Below are positions 33,318 to 42,105 of a stretch of 64,000 nucleotides of DNA, in pieces; positions within the stretch are counted from its first letter, which is position 1, and each line of letters starts with the position of its first letter. Both the position numbers and the translations under genes were made by a program. Source of the stretch: an uncultured Pelagibacteraceae bacterium (GTDB taxonomy: Bacteria; Pseudomonadota; Alphaproteobacteria; Pelagibacterales; Pelagibacteraceae); contig CACCFT010000004.1 in the NCBI GenBank assembly GCA_902545405.1, positions 1-64,000 of the forward strand, given 5' to 3'. Under the pieces are notes generated by a model. The model did no database searches and was not told the origin of the DNA. It was given only the letters and a program-made list of their open reading frames with translations.

Positions 33318-34229
33318 ATGTTATCTGATAAATCCACAGTTTGTCCTGTAAATCTACTTAATATAGCTCATCAAAAAAGAGGTGTAAAAGCAGCCATTGT
33401 AAATGCAGGTAAAAAATTACCAATGATGTCAGTAATGGATGCTGTCTCTGAAAAATTGATCACCCCAATATTAATAGGTGATAAACAAAAAATACAAGAA
33501 TGCGCAGATGAACTTAAATTTGATATATCAAATTTTGAAATAATTAATGAGCCAGTTGAAAATAATACAGCTGGAATTGCAACCAAACTTGCATCGGAAG
33601 ATAAAGTAAAAATTATAGTAAAAGGACATATTCATACTGATATATTGATGAAAGAAGTTCTTAGAAGAGAATATAAATTAATTGGAAAAACAAGACTAAG
33701 TCATATTTGGCATATGACATTACAAAAAGATGATAAACCATTAATCATAACTGATGGAGCATTGAATGTTTCTCCTAACCTAAAAACTAAAATGCATATT
33801 TTAAAAAATGTTATAGATTTTAGTCATAGAATTAATATTCCAAGACCAAAAATTTCTATCCTTTCAGCGACAGAAGAAGTTATTGATAGTGTACAGAGTT
33901 CGGTTGAAGCTAAAGAATTAACTGAATTGGCAAGTAAAGAAAATTTTAATGCTGATATTTTTGGACCCTTAGCATTTGACAATAGTATTTCAAAAAAATC
34001 TGCTTCTATTAAGGGAATTGAGAATATAGTTGCTGGGGAAGCTGATGTATTATTAGTTCCAAATGTCGAAACTGGAAATGCGCTTGTAAAAATGATGATT
34101 TATTTTATGGGAGCATGTGCAGCAGGCGTAGTTGTTGGAGGTAAAGTACCTGTTGTTATAACAAGTAGATCAGATGATGCGACAGCAAGACTTGCTTCTA
34201 TAGCTGCAGCCGTTGTTGCTTTAGATTAA
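33318..34229 (+). CDS. Phosphate acetyl/butyryltransferase (Pta/Ptb) family enzyme
   Basis: Enzyme of 303 aa of the PTA_PTB fold. VKGHIHTDILMKEVLRRE, RLSHIWHMTL, LIITDGALNVSPNLKTK and the C-terminal GACAAGVVVGGKVPVVITSRSDDATARLAS are family segments. The shorter Ptb-like form lacks the DRTGG domain of large Pta. It converts an acyl phosphate and CoA to acyl-CoA and phosphate. Acetyl phosphate from sulfoacetaldehyde (Xsc) in taurine breakdown is a fitting source, but no xsc is in the window. Confidence 0.82.
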   Translation: MLSDKSTVCPVNLLNIAHQKRGVKAAIVNAGKKLPMMSVMDAVSEKLITPILIGDKQKIQECADELKFDISNFEIINEPVENNTAGIATKLASEDKVKIIVKGHIHTDILMKEVLRREYKLIGKTRLSHIWHMTLQKDDKPLIITDGALNVSPNLKTKMHILKNVIDFSHRINIPRPKISILSATEEVIDSVQSSVEAKELTELASKENFNADIFGPLAFDNSISKKSASIKGIENIVAGEADVLLVPNVETGNALVKMMIYFMGACAAGVVVGGKVPVVITSRSDDATARLASIAAAVVALD

Positions 34230-34288
34230 ACTTCTATTGAATAAACATCTTATATAATTTAAACATTTATAAAATTAGAGAAAAAATA

Positions 34289-35575
34289 ATGGCAATTACT
34301 TATATAAAAAAAGCTGAAAAAACTGCATTTACAGGTGAAGATGAAACAAGAACTAAGGTAAGTTCTATTTTAAAAGATTTAGAAAAAACTAAAGACCAAG
34401 GGGTTAAAGATATTTTAAAAAAATTTGATAATTATGAAGGTGATATAATTGTTAGCAAAGAAAAAATTGAGGAAATAAATAAAACTTTAGATCAGAAGAT
34501 TAAAGACGATATTCAGTTCTCTCATGAAAGAGTAAGGAAGTTTGCAGAACACCAGCTTGAAAATCTTGGAAAAGACTCAGAAGTTGAATTATCGCCTGGT
34601 TTAATAGCAGGGCAAAAATTAATACCTGTAAATACCGTTGGGTGTTACGTGCCCGGTGGAAGATATAACAATATCGCCTCTGCTATAATGAGTGTGACAA
34701 CTGCAAAAGTTGCTGGAGTAAAAAATGTAATTGCAACAAGTCCGCCGAAAGATTCAAATGGTGCTAACCCAATTATAATTTATACAGCTAACCTTTGTGG
34801 TGCAGATGTAATTATGAACATTGGCGGTATAGGAGCAATTGGTGCGCTTGCATATGGTTGCTTTGGTAATCCAGAAGTAGATATGATTGTTGGACCTGGA
34901 AATAAATTTGTAGCAGAGTCTAAAAGGATTTTATTTGGAAAAGTTGGAATTGATTTATTTGCAGGACCAACCGAAATAGGCATTATTGCAGATCATACAG
35001 CTGACAAAGAAATAATCGCTTATGATTTAGTTGGACAGGCTGAACATGGTCCTGACTCTCCAGCTTGGCTTTACACTACTGATAAATCTTTATGTGATTA
35101 TGTTATGAAAAGAGTTCCAGAAATTATTCAAGAACTACCTGAACATAACAGAAATAATGCTGATGCTGCATGGAGAGATTATGGAGAAGTAATTATGTGT
35201 GATACCAAAGAAGAAATGATGAAAGTGAGTGATGAATATGCACCAGAACATTTAGAGGTTCAAGCTGAAGACTTAGACTGGTATTTAAAAAATCTTAAAA
35301 ATTATGGTTCTTTATTTTTAGGTGAGGAAACAACAGTTGCGTATGGAGATAAATGCTCTGGACCAAATCATATTCTACCAACAAAAGGTGCAGGAAAATA
35401 TACTGGAGGCTTATACGTTGGAAAATTTATAAAAACAGTCACTTACCAAAAAATGAATAAAGAATCTAACAAAGAAGTTGGTGCTGCAGCGGCTAGAATT
35501 TCTAGATATGAAGGTATGGAAGCTCATGCTAGAACTGGTGATGTAAGACTTCGAAAATATGGTTTTTCAAATTAG
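34289..35575 (+). CDS. Histidinol dehydrogenase paralogue, sulfopropanediol dehydrogenase (HpsN)-like
   Basis: HisD-fold enzyme of 428 aa. The zinc ligands are present in VGQAEHGPDS, YGDKCSGPNHILPT and EAHARTGDVR, and the catalytic Glu-His pair in YAPEHLEVQ. It stands outside any histidine operon, next to Pta/Ptb, and its N-terminus AITYIKKAEKTA is of the kind seen in HpsN, which oxidises 2,3-dihydroxypropane-1-sulfonate to sulfolactate. HisD itself is the alternative. An LDH2 enzyme (possible sulfolactate dehydrogenase) lies 3 kb upstream. Confidence 0.7.
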   Translation: MAITYIKKAEKTAFTGEDETRTKVSSILKDLEKTKDQGVKDILKKFDNYEGDIIVSKEKIEEINKTLDQKIKDDIQFSHERVRKFAEHQLENLGKDSEVELSPGLIAGQKLIPVNTVGCYVPGGRYNNIASAIMSVTTAKVAGVKNVIATSPPKDSNGANPIIIYTANLCGADVIMNIGGIGAIGALAYGCFGNPEVDMIVGPGNKFVAESKRILFGKVGIDLFAGPTEIGIIADHTADKEIIAYDLVGQAEHGPDSPAWLYTTDKSLCDYVMKRVPEIIQELPEHNRNNADAAWRDYGEVIMCDTKEEMMKVSDEYAPEHLEVQAEDLDWYLKNLKNYGSLFLGEETTVAYGDKCSGPNHILPTKGAGKYTGGLYVGKFIKTVTYQKMNKESNKEVGAAAARISRYEGMEAHARTGDVRLRKYGFSN

Positions 35576-35588
35576 AGAACTTTAGTTT

Positions 35589-36665
35589 TCAAGATTTAAA
35601 AATATCAATTCCGATCTGACTTAATATATGCGCTAGATCTATCGGTACCCAATTTTCTCTGATTTTTCCCTCATCATGATGATAAAAATCCATAACTCTC
35701 ATAGTTACTTTATTTTTATTTGAATTATATCCTAGCCAATCATTTGAATCATACACTGCTTGTATACTGTGCCATCCAGCAGTAAGTGAAAATTTACCAT
35801 CTCCTAATTCACAATAATGTCCTAATTCCCAGTAATTTCTTTCTTTAAATGTTTTTCTAAAAGGAAGTTGATGATGATCAATAAAACCTTCCAAAGAGCG
35901 TGCTGTTCCTATACCGCTAGGTCCATACCAAATCATTTTTTCATGCCAAAAATCTTTTTGTGGGTGATTAATAAGTTTTTCTTTTAAATCAGAGTCAGAT
36001 GATGCTTCTAATTCTGGTTTAATATTTAAACTTCTTTGCATAGTAAGAGATTGATCTAGAGTGGCTTTTGAAACATCTAAATTGTTTTCGTAAAAATTTA
36101 CACCATCTGTATTTATTGGTGTCATCCAAATGCCCTCATACCCTCTTGAAGGATTTATTGGAAACTTCCCTACTTGATTTAGAAAATTTATTGTGTCGAT
36201 TAAAATGTGACTTTCAATAATTTTATTGTTTTTTAATTCGTGTATCTCACAGCATCTTAAATTTACCATTTTAAAATTTGGCTCTACATTTAGCCATTTC
36301 TTTTTAAAAATTCCTGATAAGGTAGATATTGTTCCAACTTGAAATTTATCTCTAAAGGCTCCGCCTATAACGAGTTGTTCTCTTCTCTCTAAATCAGGAA
36401 ACGCATCAAAAAGTGGGGTCCAAAATTTATCCCTAAAATTAGACAAACCTTTAAATTCATTTAATGGAAAAAAACATTTAATATTTACATCTTCGCTAAA
36501 ATATTTGCTTAAATTTTCTTCTATTTTAGATGGTCCAAGATTGTAAATATTGTTCAAATAATTTCTAACTATTTGTTTATTTTGTTTATTTTCTTCAGCT
36601 GTGATTTTTAATTCTTGAAAATTATTTTGATTTTTAAGTCCTGTATCAAATTGTTCTATTTGCAT
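35589..36665 (-). CDS. Double NTF2/SnoaL-like domain protein
   Basis: The ORF-track start at 36725 would overlap the divergent cupin; I take the ATG at 36665 (MQIEQFDTG), giving 358 aa. Two SnoaL-like cone domains follow: the first around KQIVRNYLNNIYN...LSKYFSEDVNIKCFFPLNEFKG, the second around FWHEKMIWYGPSGIG...LEGFIDHHQLPFRKTF, ending with DEGKIRENWVPIDLAHIL. Both carry the usual F-x-D-x-V and N/D-W-V/I-P-D patterns. SnoaL-like proteins are cyclases, isomerases or hydrolases; no activity can be assigned. It diverges from the bicupin gene. Confidence 0.75.
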   Translation of the reverse strand: MQIEQFDTGLKNQNNFQELKITAEENKQNKQIVRNYLNNIYNLGPSKIEENLSKYFSEDVNIKCFFPLNEFKGLSNFRDKFWTPLFDAFPDLERREQLVIGGAFRDKFQVGTISTLSGIFKKKWLNVEPNFKMVNLRCCEIHELKNNKIIESHILIDTINFLNQVGKFPINPSRGYEGIWMTPINTDGVNFYENNLDVSKATLDQSLTMQRSLNIKPELEASSDSDLKEKLINHPQKDFWHEKMIWYGPSGIGTARSLEGFIDHHQLPFRKTFKERNYWELGHYCELGDGKFSLTAGWHSIQAVYDSNDWLGYNSNKNKVTMRVMDFYHHDEGKIRENWVPIDLAHILSQIGIDIFKS

Positions 36666-36706
36666 AAATTGCAATTTATATTTAAATAGAGATAAATAAC
36701 AAGAAT

Positions 36707-37645
36707 ATGATTGATAGATTAGCAAAATTTAATGAGCTCGTTCCAAGTAGCCTTCCTTTTGTAGAGGGTAGATTAGAAGGTCATAAAGAAAGAAAAAATT
36801 ATACAATTATTGGACGTGGTGTCGCTGAAGACACCAAACAGCTAATAAAAATACAGTCTTTACATGGGTATAATTTAGGAGCAGTGAGTGCTATGCCAAA
36901 AAATGGATCTGGTCTTCATAGTCATACTACGGCTGAAGTATTTGTAATTTACTCAGGTAAATGGAGATTTTATTGGGGTGCTGATGGAAAACAAGAAACA
37001 ATATTAGAAGCTGGCGATATAATTTCAATGCCTACAAATATGTTCAGAGCATTTGAAAATGTTGGAGATAAAGAAAGTTTGATGTTTGTTGTATTAGGCG
37101 GAGATGATCCTGGTATAATAACATGGGTTCCAGAAATTTTAAAAAAGGCAAAAGAGACTGGTATGGCATTGCTTGATGATAATTCGTTAATAGATTTAAA
37201 AAAGGTTGAAGTGCCTAACGGTAGAAAGATGATAGAGCCTATCACTCAAGATGAATTAGAAAGATTTGATAATTATTTGCCAGAAGAATTAGAAAAAAAT
37301 ATTTATAGAAATAAACAAAACAATATCAGCGATGAAGTTAATGGTATTAAATTATATCAAGTATTAGGAAACAAATTTAATAAAAAAAATTATGAACCTT
37401 CAATCAAACAAGATACTGGATTTAATTTAACAACATTAAATTCTATATCTGGTGAAATTAAAGGTATTGAATGTATAAAGCCTACCGTTCTTTTTGCTCA
37501 AGAAGGTAATTGGAAAATAGCAATAAGAAACTCAAATATAAAATTAGAAAAAGGAGACACTTTTTCAGTTCCTTTGAGTAGCAAAATAGATATCTCGTGT
37601 AATAATTCAGAAAATAGTATTTTAAATTTTGTTAGTCAGATCTAA
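36707..37645 (+). CDS. Bicupin protein with altered metal site
   Basis: Protein of 312 aa. The N-terminal cupin has GSGLHSHTTAEVFVIYSGKWRFYWG (His, His, Glu of motif 1) and GDIISMPTNMFRAFENVG for motif 2, where the usual third His is Arg. The C-terminal cupin (about 225-310) is degenerate and has no clear metal ligands. The layout resembles dioxygenase-like bicupins. It is the first gene of a plus-strand run: bicupin, double-NTF2, MetE-like, ABC importer, HAD. The stop shares its last base with the next ATG. Confidence 0.75.
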   Translation: MIDRLAKFNELVPSSLPFVEGRLEGHKERKNYTIIGRGVAEDTKQLIKIQSLHGYNLGAVSAMPKNGSGLHSHTTAEVFVIYSGKWRFYWGADGKQETILEAGDIISMPTNMFRAFENVGDKESLMFVVLGGDDPGIITWVPEILKKAKETGMALLDDNSLIDLKKVEVPNGRKMIEPITQDELERFDNYLPEELEKNIYRNKQNNISDEVNGIKLYQVLGNKFNKKNYEPSIKQDTGFNLTTLNSISGEIKGIECIKPTVLFAQEGNWKIAIRNSNIKLEKGDTFSVPLSSKIDISCNNSENSILNFVSQI

Positions 37646-38604
37646 TGAAAGGATTTGATAGTAATTATAAAAATTTAACTGATTACATTTTAAAAATTAC
37701 TAAACAAATTTGGGAAGGGAAAGATGTCGAGTCGATATCTAAATATTATTCAGAGAATATACCTGTAAGATCACCCTTTGGGATAACCTATGGTTTTAAA
37801 CCTGTTATTGATGCAACTTATAAAACTTTAGACGAATTTCCAGACAGACAATTATTAGGTGAGGATGTAATTTGGAGTGGAAATGATGATGAAGGATATC
37901 ATTCATCTCACAGAATTCTGAGCAAAGCTACACATTTAAATGACGGGTATTATGGAAAAAAAACAGGAAACAAAATTGTTTATAGAGTTATAGCTGACTG
38001 TGCATGTAAAAATAATCAGGTTTATGATGAGTGGATTGTGAGAGATCAAGGTGCAATGGTTCGACAGCTAGGTTATACACCTGAGCAATTTGCAAGGCAT
38101 TTAATTGATAAAGAAGGTGGGGTATCTAAAGCTATCAAAGTTTTTAATAGATCTTCTGATAAAAAGTCAGATTATACTCCAGTAAAAGTAAATGAAGTTT
38201 CATCAGGTTATATATATTCCAATATTTTAAAGAAAATATTTAATAATGATTATGATTTTGAAGATTATGATAGAGCAGCCAGTCTATTTTGGCCAAGTAA
38301 TAAAGTTGGAAATGGCAGTGAAGATATAATTAAATATTGGAGCTCTTTAAAAAATATATTTTCTGAAATAAAGTTTACAATCGAACATGTTGCATCATTG
38401 GATGAAAAAAATAACAATCAAAAAGCTACAATCAGATGGTTTTTAAGTGGTAAGCACTCTAAAGACAGTGAAGAATTTGGGAAAAAGACTGACAAAGATT
38501 TATTTATAATGGGTATAAATCATGCAGAATTAAGAGATTATAAAATAATAAGAGAATGGGTATTGTTTGATGAAGTGGCTATTTGGAAACAAATATTAAT
38601 GTAA
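37645..38604 (+). CDS. Second double NTF2/SnoaL-like protein
   Basis: Protein of 319 aa with two SnoaL-like cones: KDVESISKYYSENIPVRSPFG...DEWIVRDQGAMVRQLGYTPEQFA in the first half and DYDRAASLFWPSNKVGNGSEDIIKYW...LRDYKIIREWVLFDEVAIWKQI in the second. It is a distant relative of the divergent double-NTF2 protein at 35589 and probably works on the same compound or as a partner. Start ATG overlaps the bicupin stop by one base; the next gene begins 5 bp after its stop. Confidence 0.72.
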   Translation: MKGFDSNYKNLTDYILKITKQIWEGKDVESISKYYSENIPVRSPFGITYGFKPVIDATYKTLDEFPDRQLLGEDVIWSGNDDEGYHSSHRILSKATHLNDGYYGKKTGNKIVYRVIADCACKNNQVYDEWIVRDQGAMVRQLGYTPEQFARHLIDKEGGVSKAIKVFNRSSDKKSDYTPVKVNEVSSGYIYSNILKKIFNNDYDFEDYDRAASLFWPSNKVGNGSEDIIKYWSSLKNIFSEIKFTIEHVASLDEKNNNQKATIRWFLSGKHSKDSEEFGKKTDKDLFIMGINHAELRDYKIIREWVLFDEVAIWKQILM

Positions 38605-38609
38605 AAACA

Positions 38610-39737
38610 ATGGATAAAATTAAAACCACACATGTTGGAAGTCTGCCAAGATCAAAAAAGTTATCTGAAATACTTTTTAAAAAAGATAAAAATGAATTAT
38701 TTGATCAAGGAGAACTTGATGAGATTATTGAAGAAGATGTAAACAAAATTGTAAAAAAACAAATTGATATCGGGATTGATATTATAAGTGATGGTGAAAT
38801 GTCAAAAATAAGTTATGCTACCTACGTCAAGGATCGATTACATGGCTTTAGTGGCGAAAGTGAGAGAAGAGCTCCTAAAGACTTAGATGATTTTCCATCA
38901 TATAAAGAAAAAATTGCAAAATCAGGAGGTACACCTACTTATACAAGACCATGTTGTACTGCTGATTTAAAAATTAAAGATACTAAGTCTCTAACTAAAG
39001 ATATCAGTAATTTAAAATCTGCATTAAAAAAAAATAATCATTCTCAAGGATTTATTAACTCTGCATCACCAGGAGTAATTTCAAATTTCCTTCCAAACAA
39101 ATTTTATAAAAATGACGATGATTATTTGGTGGCATTATCAAAAATGATGAAAACTGAATATGATGAAATAACAAATAATGATTTATTATTGCAAATTGAT
39201 TGTCCAGATCTTGCGCTTGCAAGACATATGACTTTTAAAAATGTATCAGATGAAGAATTTTTAGTAAGAGCTGAAAAACAAATCGAATGTCTTAATGAAG
39301 CAATCAAAGATATCGATGCCTCTAAGTTGAGAATGCATATCTGCTGGGGAAATTATGAAGGACCACATATTCACGATATTGGATTAGAAAAAATATTACC
39401 TATTGCTTTAAAAGCAAATATCCAAACTTATTTAATTGAATCCTCGAACCCAAGACATGCTCATGAATGGCAGGTTTTTGAAAATATAAAACTTCCTAAT
39501 GATAAAGTAATAGTTCCTGGTGTAATAGACTCAACCTCAAACTTTATAGAGCATGAAGAGTTAGTAAAAAATAGAATAATTCAGTATTCAAAAGTAATTG
39601 ATAAAAATCAACTAATGGCTGGAAGTGATTGTGGATTTAGTACTTTTGCTGGTTTTGGAAATGTGGATGAAAATATTGTTTACAAAAAATTTGAATCTTT
39701 GGTCGCAGGTGCAGAGCTTGCGTCAAATGCGATTTAA
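38610..39737 (+). CDS. MetE C-terminal-like (cobalamin-independent methionine synthase II) family protein
   Basis: Start taken at 38610 (MDKIKTTHVGSLPRSK); the track start 38583 is inside the upstream gene. Length 375 aa. The family TTHVGSLPR N-terminus, the zinc-binding LRMHICWGNYEGPH and the second Cys in MAGSDCGFSTF are all visible. Relatives include core methionine synthases and epoxyalkane:coenzyme M transferase, all of which activate a thiol at zinc. The substrate-binding homocysteine region cannot be judged. It lies between the NTF2/cupin genes and a CUT1 importer. Confidence 0.8.
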   Translation: MDKIKTTHVGSLPRSKKLSEILFKKDKNELFDQGELDEIIEEDVNKIVKKQIDIGIDIISDGEMSKISYATYVKDRLHGFSGESERRAPKDLDDFPSYKEKIAKSGGTPTYTRPCCTADLKIKDTKSLTKDISNLKSALKKNNHSQGFINSASPGVISNFLPNKFYKNDDDYLVALSKMMKTEYDEITNNDLLLQIDCPDLALARHMTFKNVSDEEFLVRAEKQIECLNEAIKDIDASKLRMHICWGNYEGPHIHDIGLEKILPIALKANIQTYLIESSNPRHAHEWQVFENIKLPNDKVIVPGVIDSTSNFIEHEELVKNRIIQYSKVIDKNQLMAGSDCGFSTFAGFGNVDENIVYKKFESLVAGAELASNAI

Positions 39738-39810
39738 AAACTACTTTTAAATTCCCTAAGGAATATATATCCTTTCATACATAAATTTAAATTTAATGAG
39801 GGAAACAAAT

Positions 39811-41031
39811 ATGAAAAAAATATTAATATCTTTATTGTTTCTTCTTTTTGGAACTTCTGCTTACGCAGATTGTAACATTAAGAGTGGATCAATAAATATT
39901 TTAGCTAATGATTTTCCAGCTTTAAGAACTTTCGTGGAAACTGCTAAAGGATGTAAAGGAAGTGCGGATTTTAAAGTCACACACTCATCTGAGCACAATA
40001 AAATTGCTGTGCCAGCTCTAACTGCAAATCCATCAGAGTTTTCTGCAAGAATTGCAGCAAATAGCTCTATAGTTCCTTTGATGAACCAAGACTTAATTAG
40101 ACCACTTGATGATCTTGTTAAGAAATATGGAAAAGGAATACAAGACTCTCAATTGATAACAATTGATGGAAAAATAATGGCAGTTGCTTTTATGGCAAAC
40201 ACTCAGCACTTATATTACAGAGAAGATGTTTTAAAAGAATTGGGTATAGCTGTTCCTAAAACATATGAGGAAGTAGTTGCGGCATCAGAAAAAATAAGAG
40301 CATCTGGTAAAATGCAATATCCTTACGCAGCAGCATACAAAGCTGGTTGGAATTTAGCAGAAGAATTCGTTAACATGTACATTGGACATGGAGGAGAATT
40401 CTTTAAAGCAGGAACTGCTCAGCCAAGCATTAACAATGCAAAAGGTGTAGCAACATTAAATATGCTAAAAAAATTAGCAGGTTTAAGTAACCCAGATTAT
40501 TTAACTCACGATAGTGAAGCTATTAAAGTTGAATGGGAATCTGGAAATGTTGCATTAATGACTCTTTGGGCATCAAGATCAGGAACATTGCTTGATGATG
40601 ATGGTGATGCAAAAATTACAGCAGCAACTAAATTAACTGGACCAGCAACAGTTGCTGGAGGAAACATACCAGCAGCGACTTTATGGTGGGACGGTTTCAC
40701 ATTAGCAAAAAATAGATCTGACGCTGATGCTGAAGCAACATTTAGAGCTTTGGCACACGCAGCTGCTAACAAAAAGATGGTTGCAGATGCAGCGGATCAA
40801 GCTGTTTGGTTAATTGAAGGTTTCAAGCCTGGACCAAAATCAATTGGAGTTATCGAAGCTGTTAAAATGAAAGCTAAACCATATCCAATGTTACCACAAA
40901 TGGGTTTAATGCATGGTGCATTAGGAAGTGAGATTGTTGAATTTTTACAAGGTAAAGAGTCAGCAGAACAAGCTTTAAAAGATGTGGAAGCAGCTTACAT
41001 GAGTAAAGCAAAAGAACAAGGCTTTCTATAA
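39811..41031 (+). CDS. CUT1-type ABC substrate-binding protein
   Basis: Start at 39811 (MKKILISLLFLLFGTSAYADC) rather than 39796, with SD GAGGGAAAC upstream; 406 aa with a signal peptide. GKIMAVAFMANTQHLYYREDVLKELG and the Trp-rich ligand region ALMTLWASRSG...LWWDGFTLAKN are typical of family 1 (carbohydrate/osmolyte) SBPs. The two Cys of DCNIK and AKGC may bond. A hairpin follows the gene. Substrate unknown; context of MetE/cupin/NTF2 genes suggests an unusual small molecule. Confidence 0.85.
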   Translation: MKKILISLLFLLFGTSAYADCNIKSGSINILANDFPALRTFVETAKGCKGSADFKVTHSSEHNKIAVPALTANPSEFSARIAANSSIVPLMNQDLIRPLDDLVKKYGKGIQDSQLITIDGKIMAVAFMANTQHLYYREDVLKELGIAVPKTYEEVVAASEKIRASGKMQYPYAAAYKAGWNLAEEFVNMYIGHGGEFFKAGTAQPSINNAKGVATLNMLKKLAGLSNPDYLTHDSEAIKVEWESGNVALMTLWASRSGTLLDDDGDAKITAATKLTGPATVAGGNIPAATLWWDGFTLAKNRSDADAEATFRALAHAAANKKMVADAADQAVWLIEGFKPGPKSIGVIEAVKMKAKPYPMLPQMGLMHGALGSEIVEFLQGKESAEQALKDVEAAYMSKAKEQGFL

Positions 41032-41045
41032 TCAATAAATTTTAG

Positions 41046-41070
41046 GTGGGGATGAAAATCCCCACTTATT
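41046..41070 (+). terminator. Hairpin between CUT1 SBP and permease genes
   Basis: GTGGGGAT (41046-41053) and ATCCCCAC (41058-41065) pair around a GAAA tetraloop and are followed by TTATT. It lies 14 bp after the SBP stop and 12 bp before the permease start at 41077, an intra-operon attenuator or 3'-end stabiliser. Confidence 0.75.
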
Positions 41071-41076
41071 ACATTA

Positions 41077-42105
41077 ATGCCTAACAAAACTTTTTTTTGG
41101 TTTTTCTTGCCAACTGGATTGGCAATGATTTTATTTATAGGTCTTCCTATTATTTCAACAGGTATACAATCATTTTATGCGCAGCACGACCAAGTTGTTA
41201 AGGAAGTAAAAAAATGTGATCCTTTTGGGTGTACAGTTTCAATAGTTGTTGACCAAGAAAAAACCTCTAAAATTCGAGAAGAAAAACCTTTAGGAAAATT
41301 CAATGGGTTTGGGACTTATGTAGATAGAAATCATCTTGCAATAGAAGAAATTGGAAAATTTTGGAGCGAAACAAATAGTTTTGGGGAATTTGTAGATCAA
41401 GTTACCAACCTACCCTTTTACAAGGCTCTAATATTTACTTTAACTTATTGCTTGTTTGTAACACCTAACGTTTTACTTTTGGGCTTTATAATTGCTTTAA
41501 GTCTTAATGCAGTAACTAGAAGAATTAGAGGACCATTAATATTTGGAACCATATTGCCGATGATTGTTACTCCATTGGTAGGTTCTTTAGTTTTATTTTG
41601 GATGATAGATGCAGAAGGAATTATTGGCGCGAATTTGCAAATGTTAATGGATGACCCTTATTTATCGTTAAAATCCTCAAAAACTCTTACTTGGATAACT
41701 ATAATAATTTATGGAATTTGGCACCATTCACCATTTGCTTTTGTAGTATTTTACGCAGCTTTACAAACTGTTCCCCAAGAACCTGTTGAAGCAGCTATTA
41801 TTGATGGAGCATCAAGATGGCAGAGAGTAAGACATATTGTTTTGCCTCATATTTATCCTGTAGTTACATTTGTTGCTCTCATATCCTTGATGGATAATTT
41901 TAGAGTTTTTGAGCCTATAATTGGTTTTAGTGCTGAAGGAAGTGCTCAATCTTTATCATGGTTAATTTATGATAACCTCGTTAATGAGGAAGTAATATTA
42001 TTTGGTTCGGCTGCAGCCACCTCAATGATGACGATTGTTGGGATAGCCATACTTTTAGCACCAGTTTTAATAAGAACATGGAAGGAATTTAGGACAGCGA
42101 GATAA
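41077..42105 (+). CDS. CUT1 ABC permease 1 (MalF-like)
   Basis: Permease of 342 aa: one span near the N-terminus, a periplasmic insert of about 90 residues containing KKCDPFGCTVSIVVDQ (two Cys), then five spans with the EAA loop AAIIDGASRWQRVRHIVLPHIYP. Partner of the following permease; the ATG of that gene follows its stop without a gap. No ATPase gene is present in this operon. Confidence 0.88.
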   Translation: MPNKTFFWFFLPTGLAMILFIGLPIISTGIQSFYAQHDQVVKEVKKCDPFGCTVSIVVDQEKTSKIREEKPLGKFNGFGTYVDRNHLAIEEIGKFWSETNSFGEFVDQVTNLPFYKALIFTLTYCLFVTPNVLLLGFIIALSLNAVTRRIRGPLIFGTILPMIVTPLVGSLVLFWMIDAEGIIGANLQMLMDDPYLSLKSSKTLTWITIIIYGIWHHSPFAFVVFYAALQTVPQEPVEAAIIDGASRWQRVRHIVLPHIYPVVTFVALISLMDNFRVFEPIIGFSAEGSAQSLSWLIYDNLVNEEVILFGSAAATSMMTIVGIAILLAPVLIRTWKEFRTAR

